64,000 nucleotides of DNA. Origin: Pedococcus dokdonensis (lineage in GTDB: Bacteria; Actinomycetota; Actinomycetes; Actinomycetales; Dermatophilaceae). The notes under the pieces were generated by a model. That model was not told the origin of the DNA. It saw only the letters and a program-made list of their open reading frames with translations, and searched no databases. The stretch lies in NCBI RefSeq assembly GCF_900104525.1, contig NZ_LT629711.1, forward strand, positions 2,542,001-2,606,000, read 5' to 3'. How positions within the stretch are numbered: position 1 is the first letter of the stretch; every line of letters begins with the position of its first letter. The translations under genes were made by a program, and so were the position numbers. Below, one piece after another: positions 34,972-43,071 of the stretch.

Positions 34972-36993
34972 GTGTCTGCTAGCGCCCCCACCCCGGAGCT
35001 GAAGAGCGAACAGGACTACCTCGGAGCGGCGCGCGCCGCGCTGGCCGCGATGCGGGAGCAGACCCTCTCACTCAAGGTGCAGGCCCACGACCCCATCTCG
35101 GCCGAGCACCTGGCCCGCACCCTCCACCTGCGGGCCGCGTCCCTGCAGGACGACCCGTCGACGACGTTGTTCTTCGGGCGGGTCGACACCGACACCGACG
35201 AGCGCTGGTACATCGGCCGCCGGCACGTGGCCGACTCTGCCGGCGACCCGCTGGTCATCGACTGGCGGGCCGGTATGTCGACGGCGTTCTACCGGGCCTC
35301 GCGCACCGAGCCGATGGGTGTGGTGCTGCGGCGACGCTTCGGGCTCGACCACGGCGCGATCACCGCCTACGAGGACGAGCACCTGCAGGACCGCGCCGAG
35401 CACGACGTGCGCAGCCAGATCCTCGCCGAGGAGATCGAGCGCCCTCGCGTGGGGCCGATGCGCGACATCGTGGCGACGATCCAACCGGAGCAGGACGAGA
35501 TCGTGCGCGCGGGCGCCGACCAGACCATCTGCGTGCAGGGCGCACCCGGCACCGGCAAGACCGCAGTCGGCCTGCACCGGGCGGCGTGGCTGCTCTACGC
35601 GTTCCGTGACCGGCTGGCCCGGTCGGGGGTCCTCGTGATCGGCCCCAACCGCGCCTTCCTCGAGCACATCGGCGCGGTGCTGCCGGCTCTCGGCGAGGTG
35701 GCGGTGGGACACACCACGATCGAGGAGCTGGTGGCGTCCGTGCCCGTGCGCGGCACGGACCCCACCGCGACGGCGGCGCTCAAGGGCGACGCCCGGCTCG
35801 CCGAGGTGCTCCGGAATGCCGTGTGGTCGGCGGTGCAGCCCGCGACCGAACCCCTCGTGGTGCCGCGCGGCGTGCGCAAGTGGCGCGTGCCGGCATACGA
35901 GGTCAACGACATCCTCGACGAGTTGCGTTCGCGGGGCGTCCGCTACGACGCCGCGCGGCAGATGCTGCCGCAACGGTTGGCGCACGCCGTGCTGCTCAAG
36001 ATGGAGGGCGCCGGCGACTCGCCGGACGACCGGGTGCAGGACTCCGTGGCGCGCTCCGCCGTGGTGAAGAAGTACGTGGGCGAGCTGTGGCCGGCGCTGG
36101 ACGCCAAGGCTGTGCTCTTTGCGCTGCTCTCCGACCTCGACGAGCTGGAGCGTCACTCCGTCGACCTCCTCACGGACGACGAGCGACGAATCCTGGTGTG
36201 GGACAAGCCGCCTCGCTCGAAGGGGGCCGCGCGGTGGTCGCGCGCCGACGCGGTGCTGCTCGACGAGCTCGGCGACCACATCTCCCGCACTCCCTCGCTC
36301 GGGCACGTGGTGCTCGACGAGGCGCAGGACCTCTCACCGATGCAGCTGCGGGCGGTCGGCCGACGCTGCTCCACGGGCGCTGCGACGGTGCTCGGCGACA
36401 TCGCCCAGGGCACGACCCCCTGGGCCACGGACTCGTGGCAGTCGTCGCTGGAGCACCTCGGCAAACCGGGCAGCCACGTCGAGGTGCTCGACCGGGGCTT
36501 CCGCGTGCCGGCGAGCGTCATCGAGTACGCGGCGCAGCTGCTCCCCCACATGGCGCCCGGACTCGGCTCCCCGGTCTCGGTGCGTGACAACCCCGGCCGG
36601 CTCGACCTCGTCCCCGCGGATGCTGCCGACCTCGCGACGCGGGTGGCGGAGGTCGTCACCACCGAGCTCGGGGAGCCGGGCTCGATCGGGGTCATCGCAC
36701 CGGACGACATGGTGCAGTCCTTGTCCGAGTCGTTGCGGCGCAATGGGATCGACCACGGCGTGCTGGGGCAGGACCACGGCGACATCGACCACCAGGTCGA
36801 CCTCGTGCCGGCCACCGTCGCCAAGGGGCTCGAGTTCGACCGGGTCGTGGTCGTCGAGCCCACGGCCATCGCCGCCGCCGAGCCCGACGAGCGCACCGGT
36901 CTGCGACGCCTCTACGTCGTGCTGACCCGAGCGGTGTCGGCCCTGACCGTCGTGCACGCCGAGCCCCTGCCGACCCAGCTCGCCTCCGCCTGA
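34972..36993 (+). CDS. HelD-like RNA polymerase recycling ATPase (UvrD/Rep-type fold)
   Basis: 673 residues, actinobacterial HelD type. An N-terminal coiled region (SEQDYLGAARAALAAMREQT, EHLARTLHLRAASLQDD) would reach into RNA polymerase channels. The SF1 ATPase core has Walker A GAPGTGKTAVG near residue 190, GPNRAFLEHI, HVVLDEAQDLSPMQLRAV (Walker B), a GDIAQGTTPWA motif, and the C-terminal ATVAKGLEFDRVVVVEPT and YVVLTRAVSALTVVH. A UvrD helicase would have extra domains not present. Family members release stalled RNA polymerase and some protect from rifampicin. GTG 34972 with AAGGTGG upstream is chosen. Confidence 0.85.
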   Translation: MSASAPTPELKSEQDYLGAARAALAAMREQTLSLKVQAHDPISAEHLARTLHLRAASLQDDPSTTLFFGRVDTDTDERWYIGRRHVADSAGDPLVIDWRAGMSTAFYRASRTEPMGVVLRRRFGLDHGAITAYEDEHLQDRAEHDVRSQILAEEIERPRVGPMRDIVATIQPEQDEIVRAGADQTICVQGAPGTGKTAVGLHRAAWLLYAFRDRLARSGVLVIGPNRAFLEHIGAVLPALGEVAVGHTTIEELVASVPVRGTDPTATAALKGDARLAEVLRNAVWSAVQPATEPLVVPRGVRKWRVPAYEVNDILDELRSRGVRYDAARQMLPQRLAHAVLLKMEGAGDSPDDRVQDSVARSAVVKKYVGELWPALDAKAVLFALLSDLDELERHSVDLLTDDERRILVWDKPPRSKGAARWSRADAVLLDELGDHISRTPSLGHVVLDEAQDLSPMQLRAVGRRCSTGAATVLGDIAQGTTPWATDSWQSSLEHLGKPGSHVEVLDRGFRVPASVIEYAAQLLPHMAPGLGSPVSVRDNPGRLDLVPADAADLATRVAEVVTTELGEPGSIGVIAPDDMVQSLSESLRRNGIDHGVLGQDHGDIDHQVDLVPATVAKGLEFDRVVVVEPTAIAAAEPDERTGLRRLYVVLTRAVSALTVVHAEPLPTQLASA

Positions 36994-37023
36994 AAGCAAG
37001 GGTTTTCTGGCAGGATCGCGGTC

Positions 37024-37674
37024 GTGCCGGCACTGATCACGTGGTGGACGCTGGACGTCGCAGACCTCGCGCCCGGGGCGCACTCCGACGCGGTGTCGGC
37101 GATCGGTGCCGACCTGATGCGCCGGCTCGGTGAGGAGCACCGGCGCTACCACACGGCTCGGCACGTGGTGGAGATGTTCTGGGCCCTGGAGGACCTCGAG
37201 CAGGCCCACGTGGTGACCTCTCGGCAGGCCGCCGTCGCCCGGATCGCGGCGTGGTTCCACGACGCCGTCTACGACACGACCAACCCCGGCGGTGAGAACG
37301 AGATCGACAGCGCGGCCCTGGCGGTCCGCGACCTGTCCGCCCTCGGGTTCGACCAGGAGGACGTCGAGACCGTGCGCGACCTGGTGCTCTCGACCCACGA
37401 CCACGAGCTGACCGGCACGCCGCTCGCCGCGGCGTTCCACGACGCCGACCTCTGGATCCTCAGCTCCCCGCCGGGGCGCTACGAGGAGTACACGACCCAG
37501 GTGCGCGAGGAGTATGCCGCCGTCCCCGACGACGTCTTCCGCGCGGCGCGGGCGTCGATCCTGCGGCCGTTCCTGGACCGGGAGACGATCTACGCCACGG
37601 ACTTCGCGCGGGAGTCGTGGGAGGAGGCGGCGCGGGCCAACCTCGCCGCCGAGCTGGGCCTGCTCACCCGCTGA
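37024..37674 (+). CDS. HD-domain metal-dependent phosphohydrolase, predicted
   Basis: 216 residues of the conserved bacterial family of predicted HD-superfamily hydrolases (COG4339-like). Metal-binding residues are apparent in RRYHTARHVVEMF (first histidines), AAWFHDAVYDT with the HD doublet, STHDHEL, and FHDADLWIL. Substrate unknown; family members are uncharacterised. GTG 37024 start. It follows helD by 30 bases on the same strand and could be in the same transcript. The 3' end runs into a 19-bp tandem repeat. Confidence 0.75.
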   Translation: MPALITWWTLDVADLAPGAHSDAVSAIGADLMRRLGEEHRRYHTARHVVEMFWALEDLEQAHVVTSRQAAVARIAAWFHDAVYDTTNPGGENEIDSAALAVRDLSALGFDQEDVETVRDLVLSTHDHELTGTPLAAAFHDADLWILSSPPGRYEEYTTQVREEYAAVPDDVFRAARASILRPFLDRETIYATDFARESWEEAARANLAAELGLLTR

Positions 37675-37681
37675 CCGCCAG

Positions 37682-37738
37682 CAGCCGTGCTACTGCTCGG
37701 CAGCCGTGCTACTGCTCGGCAGCCGTGCTACTGCTCGG
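37682..37738. repeat. Three exact 19-bp tandem repeats carrying the Nudix stop codon
   Basis: CAGCCGTGCTACTGCTCGG repeats at 37682, 37701 and 37720. On the minus strand, each unit contains CCGAGCAGTAG, that is the last codons and TAG stop of the Nudix gene (stop at 37728-37730). The array therefore copies the gene's 3' end, stop included, twice downstream. It lies between convergent genes. Confidence 0.9.
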
Positions 37739-38240
37739 CGGCCATCGCCGCAGCGACGAGCGGCCACCAGAACTGGCCACCCGACAGCGCCTCGAACTCG
37801 TGCGCGCTCACCCAGGTCGGGTCGACCGCGTCGGGTTCGGCGGCCACCAGGTCCGGCCCGACCTCCGGGATCGTGATGCGGAAGAGCTGCATCGACCCGC
37901 CCTCCGGCGGCCAGACGCCGACGGTGCGCGGCGCGAGGTCCTCGTGACCGCAGGCCTGCAGCCGGCCCGGGTCCAGGCGCAGCCCGGTCTCCTCCCAGAC
38001 CTCCCGGACCACGCACTCGACGACCGACTCACCGACCTCCCGCCAGCCACCCGGGATGCCCCACTCCTGACGACGCGGGCTCCACGCCACCGCATACCGG
38101 CCGACGGCATCGGTGACGACGGCCATGGCAGCGAACACCGTGTCGTCGGGCACGGGCGTGGTGGACCACCAGAGCTCGACGTCGGCCACCGAGCCGTCGG
38201 CGAAGGTCGCCCCGGGGACTGCCGCGATCAGCCGGCTCAC
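37728..38240 (-). CDS. Nudix hydrolase
   Basis: 170 residues. A complete Nudix box, GGWREVGESVVECVVREVWEETGL (split here as GGWREVGESVVE and CVVREVWEETGL), satisfies Gx5Ex7REUxEExGU, so it should cleave a nucleoside diphosphate linked to another moiety with Mg2+. The substrate is not predictable. GTG 38240 overlaps the stop of the upstream DUF4031-Nudix-like gene by GTGA; GTG 38243 is equally possible. Two Nudix-fold proteins made from one transcript is notable. The stop lies in the tandem repeat described separately. Confidence 0.88.
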   Translation of the reverse strand: MSRLIAAVPGATFADGSVADVELWWSTTPVPDDTVFAAMAVVTDAVGRYAVAWSPRRQEWGIPGGWREVGESVVECVVREVWEETGLRLDPGRLQACGHEDLAPRTVGVWPPEGGSMQLFRITIPEVGPDLVAAEPDAVDPTWVSAHEFEALSGGQFWWPLVAAAMAAEQ

Positions 38241-38971
38241 CACAGGTCCCGTCGTTCCAGCACCGGCCACCAGTGCCGCTCTCCCAGCACCGTGGCCCAC
38301 TGGCCGGACGGCAACCAGCTCCCGGCGTCGTCACCCGCCGCACCGACCAGGTGGTCGGTGTAGACGGCGAAGCAGGCCTTCGGCGTCGGCCACGGGTAGT
38401 CGGGCGACGGGCGCGGCACGGTGTTGCGGACGTAACCCGCGAGCCTCGGCGACAGTGCGTCCGGCGTCCCCAGCAGCTCGGCGACCAGCACCCGGACGGC
38501 GTCGGCCGGGGTCTCCTCGACCACCCTCCGGGAGGGCAGGTCCCAGCCCCCGTCGGGCCGCCCGACGACGAGCAGGTCCGCGCCCCTGAGCACCGCCAGA
38601 CGCACCACCACGGTGTTCGCGGGAGCTTCGTCCTGGCGCGAGGTGATCACGTCGGCCCGCGAGCCGGGCGGCAGCCAGGGCGCGTCGGGCACGGGGCGGA
38701 CCACCCGCTCGTGCCGGCGCTTCTGGATCCGCAGCCCGCTGCGTTGCAGGATCCGCACCACCTCCCGGCCGTCCACCGGGGTGGCCCCGGCGGAGACCAG
38801 GGCGGCATACCTCTCCTCGGGCACGTCGTAGTGGTCGCCCTCGAACCCCCGGCTCGGAAGTCCTTGTGCCGCAGCGAAATCGTGCAGCTCGTCATAAGAC
38901 GTGTCGCTCACGAGGTGCGACCACAGCCGTCCGTGGGCCGGCCAGGCCGGCGGGTCGATCCAGATGGTCAC
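38237..38971 (-). CDS. DUF4031 protein with degenerate C-terminal Nudix-like domain
   Basis: 244 residues. The N-terminal DUF4031 domain (about 1-90) reads VTIWIDPPAWPAHGRLWSHL, SDTSYDELHDFAAAQGLP, GFEGDHYDVPEERYAALV. The C-terminal part (about 115-244) resembles a Nudix fold (NTVVVRLAVLRGADLLVVG, GGWDLPSRRVVEETPADA) but lacks the REUxEE catalytic stretch, so it is probably inactive or has changed chemistry. GTG 38971 gives the family N-terminus. It is coupled by GTGA to the intact Nudix gene, suggesting a functional pair. DUF4031 has no established function. Confidence 0.75.
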   Translation of the reverse strand: MTIWIDPPAWPAHGRLWSHLVSDTSYDELHDFAAAQGLPSRGFEGDHYDVPEERYAALVSAGATPVDGREVVRILQRSGLRIQKRRHERVVRPVPDAPWLPPGSRADVITSRQDEAPANTVVVRLAVLRGADLLVVGRPDGGWDLPSRRVVEETPADAVRVLVAELLGTPDALSPRLAGYVRNTVPRPSPDYPWPTPKACFAVYTDHLVGAAGDDAGSWLPSGQWATVLGERHWWPVLERRDLW

Positions 38972-39094
38972 CCGGCTGACGCTACCGCCCGGGCAGCTGC
39001 CTGTGGACAACTCGGGGGCCGGTCCGCGCGCCGCGCCTAACCTCACCACAGGCGGTTGTCACGGGGGCGCCGCACCGGTCAGGAGGAGACACCC

Positions 39095-39385
39095 ATGTCG
39101 GCACAGTTCACGGTGGACACCGAGCGGATCCAGGCAGCGTCGGGCGACATCGCCCGCATCTCGGCAGAGATCGACGGCCAGGTCACCGCCATGATGGGCC
39201 GCCTCACCGGGCTCCAGGGGGCGTGGACGGGCACGGCGTCGGCCCGCTTCCAGTCGCTGGTCGGCGAGTGGCAGGCCACCCAGAAGCAGGTCCGCGCATC
39301 GCTCGACTCGATCGGAGCCGTGCTCGCGGCGGCGGGCACCCACTACGCCGAGACCGAGGCCCAGACGCTGCGCATGTTCACCTGA
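39095..39385 (+). CDS. WXG100-family (ESAT-6-like) protein
   Basis: 96 residues forming two helices with the WxG turn at GAWTGTASARFQ near residue 44. Secreted by type VII (ESX) systems as dimers in known members. No EccC, EccB or other ESX gene and no PE/PPE or LXG toxin lies within the window, so it is an orphan substrate or a non-secreted relative. ATG 39095 follows an excellent AGGAGGAG. The C-terminus lacks an obvious YxxxD/E export motif except YAETE near residue 86, which is a partial match. Confidence 0.85.
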   Translation: MSAQFTVDTERIQAASGDIARISAEIDGQVTAMMGRLTGLQGAWTGTASARFQSLVGEWQATQKQVRASLDSIGAVLAAAGTHYAETEAQTLRMFT

Positions 39386-39406
39386 GCGACGGTCCCTGGA
39401 CCGTGA

Positions 39407-39454
39407 GGTCTTTGATGGGTTGCCCCCACCAGGGTGGGGACAACCCATCAAAGA
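39407..39454. terminator. Dispersed palindrome, GTCTTTGA family, copy 2
   Basis: Arm GTCTTTGATGGGTT (39407-39420) is exactly complementary to 39441-39454. An inner CCCCA/TGGGG stem continues the structure. It lies 22 bases after the WXG100 stop and before the 3' end of the convergent ABC permease gene, so it can terminate both. It is near-identical to 5425-5472, which lies between divergent genes. Confidence 0.8.
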
Positions 39455-39493
39455 CTCGGGTATGCCGGGTGAGCGGCACGGCCTGCGCGGCGC

Positions 39494-42034
39494 CTACTCG
39501 GTGGTGATCGCCTTGAGGACGTCGAGCCGGGCAGCCCGGCGACCCGGCCAGAGCGCGGCGAGCACACCCACGACGCCGGCCAGGACCACGAAGATGGCGA
39601 GCTGCCCACCCGGGATCGAGAGGACGTCGATGCCGTCGTCGGCGAGGCTGCGCTGGAGGGCCCAGCCCGCGGCGAGGCCGAGCGCCACCCCCAGCACCGC
39701 ACCCAGCAGGGCGATCGCGACGGACTCGAGACGCAGCATGGAGCGCAGCTGGCGCCGGCTCAGGCCGACGGCTCGGAGCAACCCGATCTCACGGGTCCGC
39801 TCGATCACCGAGAGGGCGAGGGTGTTGATGATGCCGAGCACCGCGATCACGACGGCCAGGCCCAGCAGCGCGTAGATGATGTAGAGCAGCTGGTCGATCG
39901 GAGCCCGCTGCTCGGCGGCGAACTCGTCCTGGTTCTTGAGGGTGACCGAAGGCAGGTCGGCGATGACCTTCTCGATGCCGGCCTCGACCGCCTTGGCGTC
40001 GGCCCCCGGGGACCGCACCACGAACGCCGCACTGTCCTGCTTCGGCACCCCGGCCGCGTCGGCGTCGGCGAGCGTGACGATGATCGAGTTCGGCAGCGCT
40101 GCGGTGCTCGTGTAGATGCCGGCCACCGTGGCCGTGCCCTTGGTGCCGGAGATGTCGGTGTCGACCTTGGTGCCCACGTTGACCCCGAGCTCGGTGGCGC
40201 GCTCCTCCGAGAGCAGCACGGTGCCGGGCTTGAGCGCGGCGAGCGAGCCGCTGGTGAAGTCGATCGGCACGGCCTGGCCGAGCGCGGCCGGGTCGACCGC
40301 CGCCGCGAACCCGCGGTCGTCGTTGACCGAGACACCGAGGTAGCGCATCGGGCTGACCACCGCCACCCCGGGCACAGCGGCCACCTCGCGGGTCACGGCC
40401 GTCGAGAAGGGCTGCCCGATGGCGTTGGAGACCACGTAGTCGGCGGCGAAGTTCTCGTTGATCGACTTGTCGACACTGGCCTTCGCCGACGCGCCGAAGA
40501 CCGACATCATCGCGACCAGGGTGAGCCCGATCATCAGCGCCGACGCAGTGGCGGCGGTGCGGCGCGGGTTGCGGGTCGCGTTCTGCTCGGCCATCACGCC
40601 GACTGCCCCGAACACGCGGCGGTAGACGGCGCCCAGCAGCCGGATCACCGGACGACCCACCAGCGGGCTGGTGAGGATCGCCGCCATGACGAGGGCGAAC
40701 ACGCCGGTGCCGACCCAGTAGGACGAGTGGTCGATCGGGGTGAACGCGCCGAGGAAGGTGTTCCACAGCCCGATCACGAACAGCACCGAGCCGATCCAGA
40801 TCCGGCGGTGCAGGGTCGCTTCCGGCAGGGCGATGTCGTCGCGCATCGCCGCCACCGGCGGCATCTTCCCAGCCCGGCGAGCGGGCAGGTAGGCGGCGAG
40901 CATCGTCACGACCATGCCCACGGCATACGCGATGAGGGCGGTGCTGGGCTGGAAGACCAGGGGCGAGCCACTGAGGTCGAGCCCGAACTGCGCGAACAAC
41001 GCCTGGATCCCCAACGCGAGCAGGAAGCCCATGCCCAACCCGATGGTCGACCCGACCAGGCCCACGACGAACGCCTCGAACAGCACCGACCGCGTGACCT
41101 GGCGCCGGCCGGCCCCGAGCGCTCGCAGCATGGCGAGCTCTCGGCTGCGCTGGGCGACCAGGATCGAGAACGTGTTGATGATCAGGAAGGAGCCGACGAA
41201 GAGGGCGATGCCGGCGAAGACCAGCAGGAAGATGTTGATGAAGGACAGCGCCTGGTTGATGCCGGTCGCCTGCTCCTTGGCCACGGACGCTCCCGTGACG
41301 GCCTCGAAACCCTTGGGCAGGGAGGCCTGCACCTTCGCCGCCAGGTCCTCGGCGCTGGTGCCGTCCTTGGCGGTCACCCAGACGTCGGAGAACTCGTCCT
41401 TGCCGCCGAAGTAGAGGTCCTGGGCGGACTTGGTGTCGAAGAAGGTGAGGGTCGCCCCGACGGTGCCGCCCTTGAACTCGGCCAGCCCGACGAGGGTGGC
41501 GGTGACCTTGGGCTGGGCCCCACTGGTCACGAGCGTCACGGTGTCGCCGACCACGTAGTCGGCGCGGCGGGCGGTGCCGGTGTCGAGCACGATCTCGCCA
41601 GTCTTCTGCGGCCAGCGCCCCTCGGCGATCGTGGCCGGCGGGTCGCCACCGGTCGTGGGCGCGTCGTTCCACGACAGGCCCAGTCCGGGCGGGCCCCCGC
41701 CCCCGATCAGCTTGCCCTTCTTGGACACCACGAAGGTCGTGGGGTCGGTGACGTTGCCGTCGGCCCGAGCCACGTCGGGCAGGCCGGCGATGGTCTGGAC
41801 GAGGCTTCCGGGCACCGTCTTGGACGTGGGCCCCGAGTCGAAGTCGCTGCTCGCGGTGTCGGGTCGGACGACCACCTCACCCACGGTGTTGACGATGCCG
41901 TCGAACGCCTTGCTGAGGGTGTCGGTGAAGATGAACGACCCCGACACGAACGAGACGCCGAGGATGATCGCGAAGGCGCTCATGAACAGCCGCAGCTTGC
42001 GGCCGAGCAGGCTCTTCCAGCTGGCCTTCAGCAT
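39494..42034 (-). CDS. ABC transporter permease, FtsX/MacB type, eight-helix (two-domain)
   Basis: About 846 residues. An N-terminal helix (LFMSAFAIILGVSFVSGSFIF), a large extracytoplasmic domain, an FtsX block (INIFLLVFAGIALFVGSFLIINTFSIL through RELAMLRALGAGRRQV), two middle helices, a second extracytoplasmic domain and a second FtsX block (RTREIGLLRAVGLSRRQLRSML to the end). Such permeases move lipids, peptides or drive envelope remodelling with a MacB-type ATPase. ATG 42034 (MLKASWKSLLGRK) is typical; GTG 42043 is an alternative that overlaps the ATPase stop. Operon with the ATPase gene. Confidence 0.88.
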   Translation of the reverse strand: MLKASWKSLLGRKLRLFMSAFAIILGVSFVSGSFIFTDTLSKAFDGIVNTVGEVVVRPDTASSDFDSGPTSKTVPGSLVQTIAGLPDVARADGNVTDPTTFVVSKKGKLIGGGGPPGLGLSWNDAPTTGGDPPATIAEGRWPQKTGEIVLDTGTARRADYVVGDTVTLVTSGAQPKVTATLVGLAEFKGGTVGATLTFFDTKSAQDLYFGGKDEFSDVWVTAKDGTSAEDLAAKVQASLPKGFEAVTGASVAKEQATGINQALSFINIFLLVFAGIALFVGSFLIINTFSILVAQRSRELAMLRALGAGRRQVTRSVLFEAFVVGLVGSTIGLGMGFLLALGIQALFAQFGLDLSGSPLVFQPSTALIAYAVGMVVTMLAAYLPARRAGKMPPVAAMRDDIALPEATLHRRIWIGSVLFVIGLWNTFLGAFTPIDHSSYWVGTGVFALVMAAILTSPLVGRPVIRLLGAVYRRVFGAVGVMAEQNATRNPRRTAATASALMIGLTLVAMMSVFGASAKASVDKSINENFAADYVVSNAIGQPFSTAVTREVAAVPGVAVVSPMRYLGVSVNDDRGFAAAVDPAALGQAVPIDFTSGSLAALKPGTVLLSEERATELGVNVGTKVDTDISGTKGTATVAGIYTSTAALPNSIIVTLADADAAGVPKQDSAAFVVRSPGADAKAVEAGIEKVIADLPSVTLKNQDEFAAEQRAPIDQLLYIIYALLGLAVVIAVLGIINTLALSVIERTREIGLLRAVGLSRRQLRSMLRLESVAIALLGAVLGVALGLAAGWALQRSLADDGIDVLSIPGGQLAIFVVLAGVVGVLAALWPGRRAARLDVLKAITTE

Positions 42035-42035
42035 C

Positions 42036-42866
42036 TCAGGCACCTGCGTCGTGGGTCTGGGCGTCGGGCTTGACCCGCACGTCGAGGCGCTTCATCCGCT
42101 CGAGGATCTTGTCGGCGGTCGGCTCACGCATCTCGTCGACGACGCGGCCGTCGGCCAGGAACACGACACGGTCGGTGTGGGCAGCGGCGACCGGGTCGTG
42201 GGTGACCATCACGATGGTCTGCCCGAACTCGTCGACACTGCGCCGCAGGAACCCCAGCACCTCGGCACCGGAGGTGGAGTCCAGGTTGCCGGTCGGCTCG
42301 TCCGCGAAGACGATCTCGGGCTGGCTCACCAGGGCCCGGGCGCAGGCCACCCGCTGCTGCTGGCCACCGGACAGCTCGTTCGGGCGGTGGCTGAGCCGGT
42401 CACGAAGCCCGACCGTCTGGATCACGGTGTCGAACCACGCCGGGTCTGCCTTGCGCCCGGCAATCGCCAGGGGCAGGAGGATGTTCTCCTCCGCGTTGAG
42501 CGTCGGGATCAGGTTGAACGACTGGAAGACGAACCCGATCCGGTCGCGGCGCAGCGTCGTCAGCGCCTTGTCCTTCAGGCGGGTGATGTCGACGTCGCCG
42601 ATGTAGACCTCACCGCTGGTCACGGCGTCCAGCCCGGCCGCGCAGTGCATCATCGTCGACTTGCCCGAACCCGAGGGCCCCATGATCGCCGTGAACTCGC
42701 CACGGGCCAGGTCCAGGGTCACCCCGTCGAGGGCGCGGACCTGGGCCTCGCCCTTGCCGTAGACCTTGTGCAGGTCGACGACACGAGCGGCCGCCGCGCG
42801 GGTGTGGGCCGCCGCAGGGGCGTCGGCGGTCAAGGGTGTCGCAGTCATCTCAGGCTCCCGGCTCAT
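42036..42866 (-). CDS. ABC transporter ATPase, MacB/LolD type
   Basis: 276 residues. Cytosolic ATPase for the downstream FtsX-type permease: Walker A GPSGSGKSTMMHCAAG, Q-loop FVFQSFNLIPTLNAEEN, signature LSGGQQQRVACARALV, Walker B EIVFADEPTGNLDS, H-loop VMVTHDPVAAAHTDRVV. LolD-family spacing. ATG 42866 is chosen; ATG 42848 is an alternative with GGGAGCC at short range. Upstream, an 11-bp direct repeat (42925-42943) suggests two-component control. It converges on nothing; the operon is ATPase then permease. Confidence 0.9.
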   Translation of the reverse strand: MSREPEMTATPLTADAPAAAHTRAAAARVVDLHKVYGKGEAQVRALDGVTLDLARGEFTAIMGPSGSGKSTMMHCAAGLDAVTSGEVYIGDVDITRLKDKALTTLRRDRIGFVFQSFNLIPTLNAEENILLPLAIAGRKADPAWFDTVIQTVGLRDRLSHRPNELSGGQQQRVACARALVSQPEIVFADEPTGNLDSTSGAEVLGFLRRSVDEFGQTIVMVTHDPVAAAHTDRVVFLADGRVVDEMREPTADKILERMKRLDVRVKPDAQTHDAGA

Positions 42867-42924
42867 GGTGGATTCCGTTCTCCTCAAAGGTAGGGACGTG
42901 ACTCCTGCGACGCATTCAGGTTCG

Positions 42925-42943
42925 ACCCTGAGCCCACCCTGAG
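42925..42943 (-). promoter_or_regulatory. 11-bp-spaced direct repeat upstream of the ABC operon
   Basis: On the minus strand CTCAGGGT occurs twice, at 42943-42936 and 42932-42925, one helical turn (11 bp) apart. That spacing is characteristic of OmpR/PhoB-family response regulator sites. The repeat lies about 60-80 bases before the ABC ATPase start. The regulator is unknown; the OmpR-family protein at 31040 is one candidate. Confidence 0.45.
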
Positions 42944-43071
42944 TGAACCCCCAGTCCACCTACCGACTGTCCACCCAACGGTGGACGGCCGCTGAACGTG
43001 CCGGGGCAGCTCGTCCGCAGCAGCATCGTCGGCCTGGTTCGGCGGTTCTCCGAACAAGTCGGGCGAACCGG

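Noticed and set aside
34972..36993. UvrD/PcrA repair helicase
   Set aside because: The N-terminal coil and missing 1B/2B helicase features fit HelD rather than a processive SF1 helicase.
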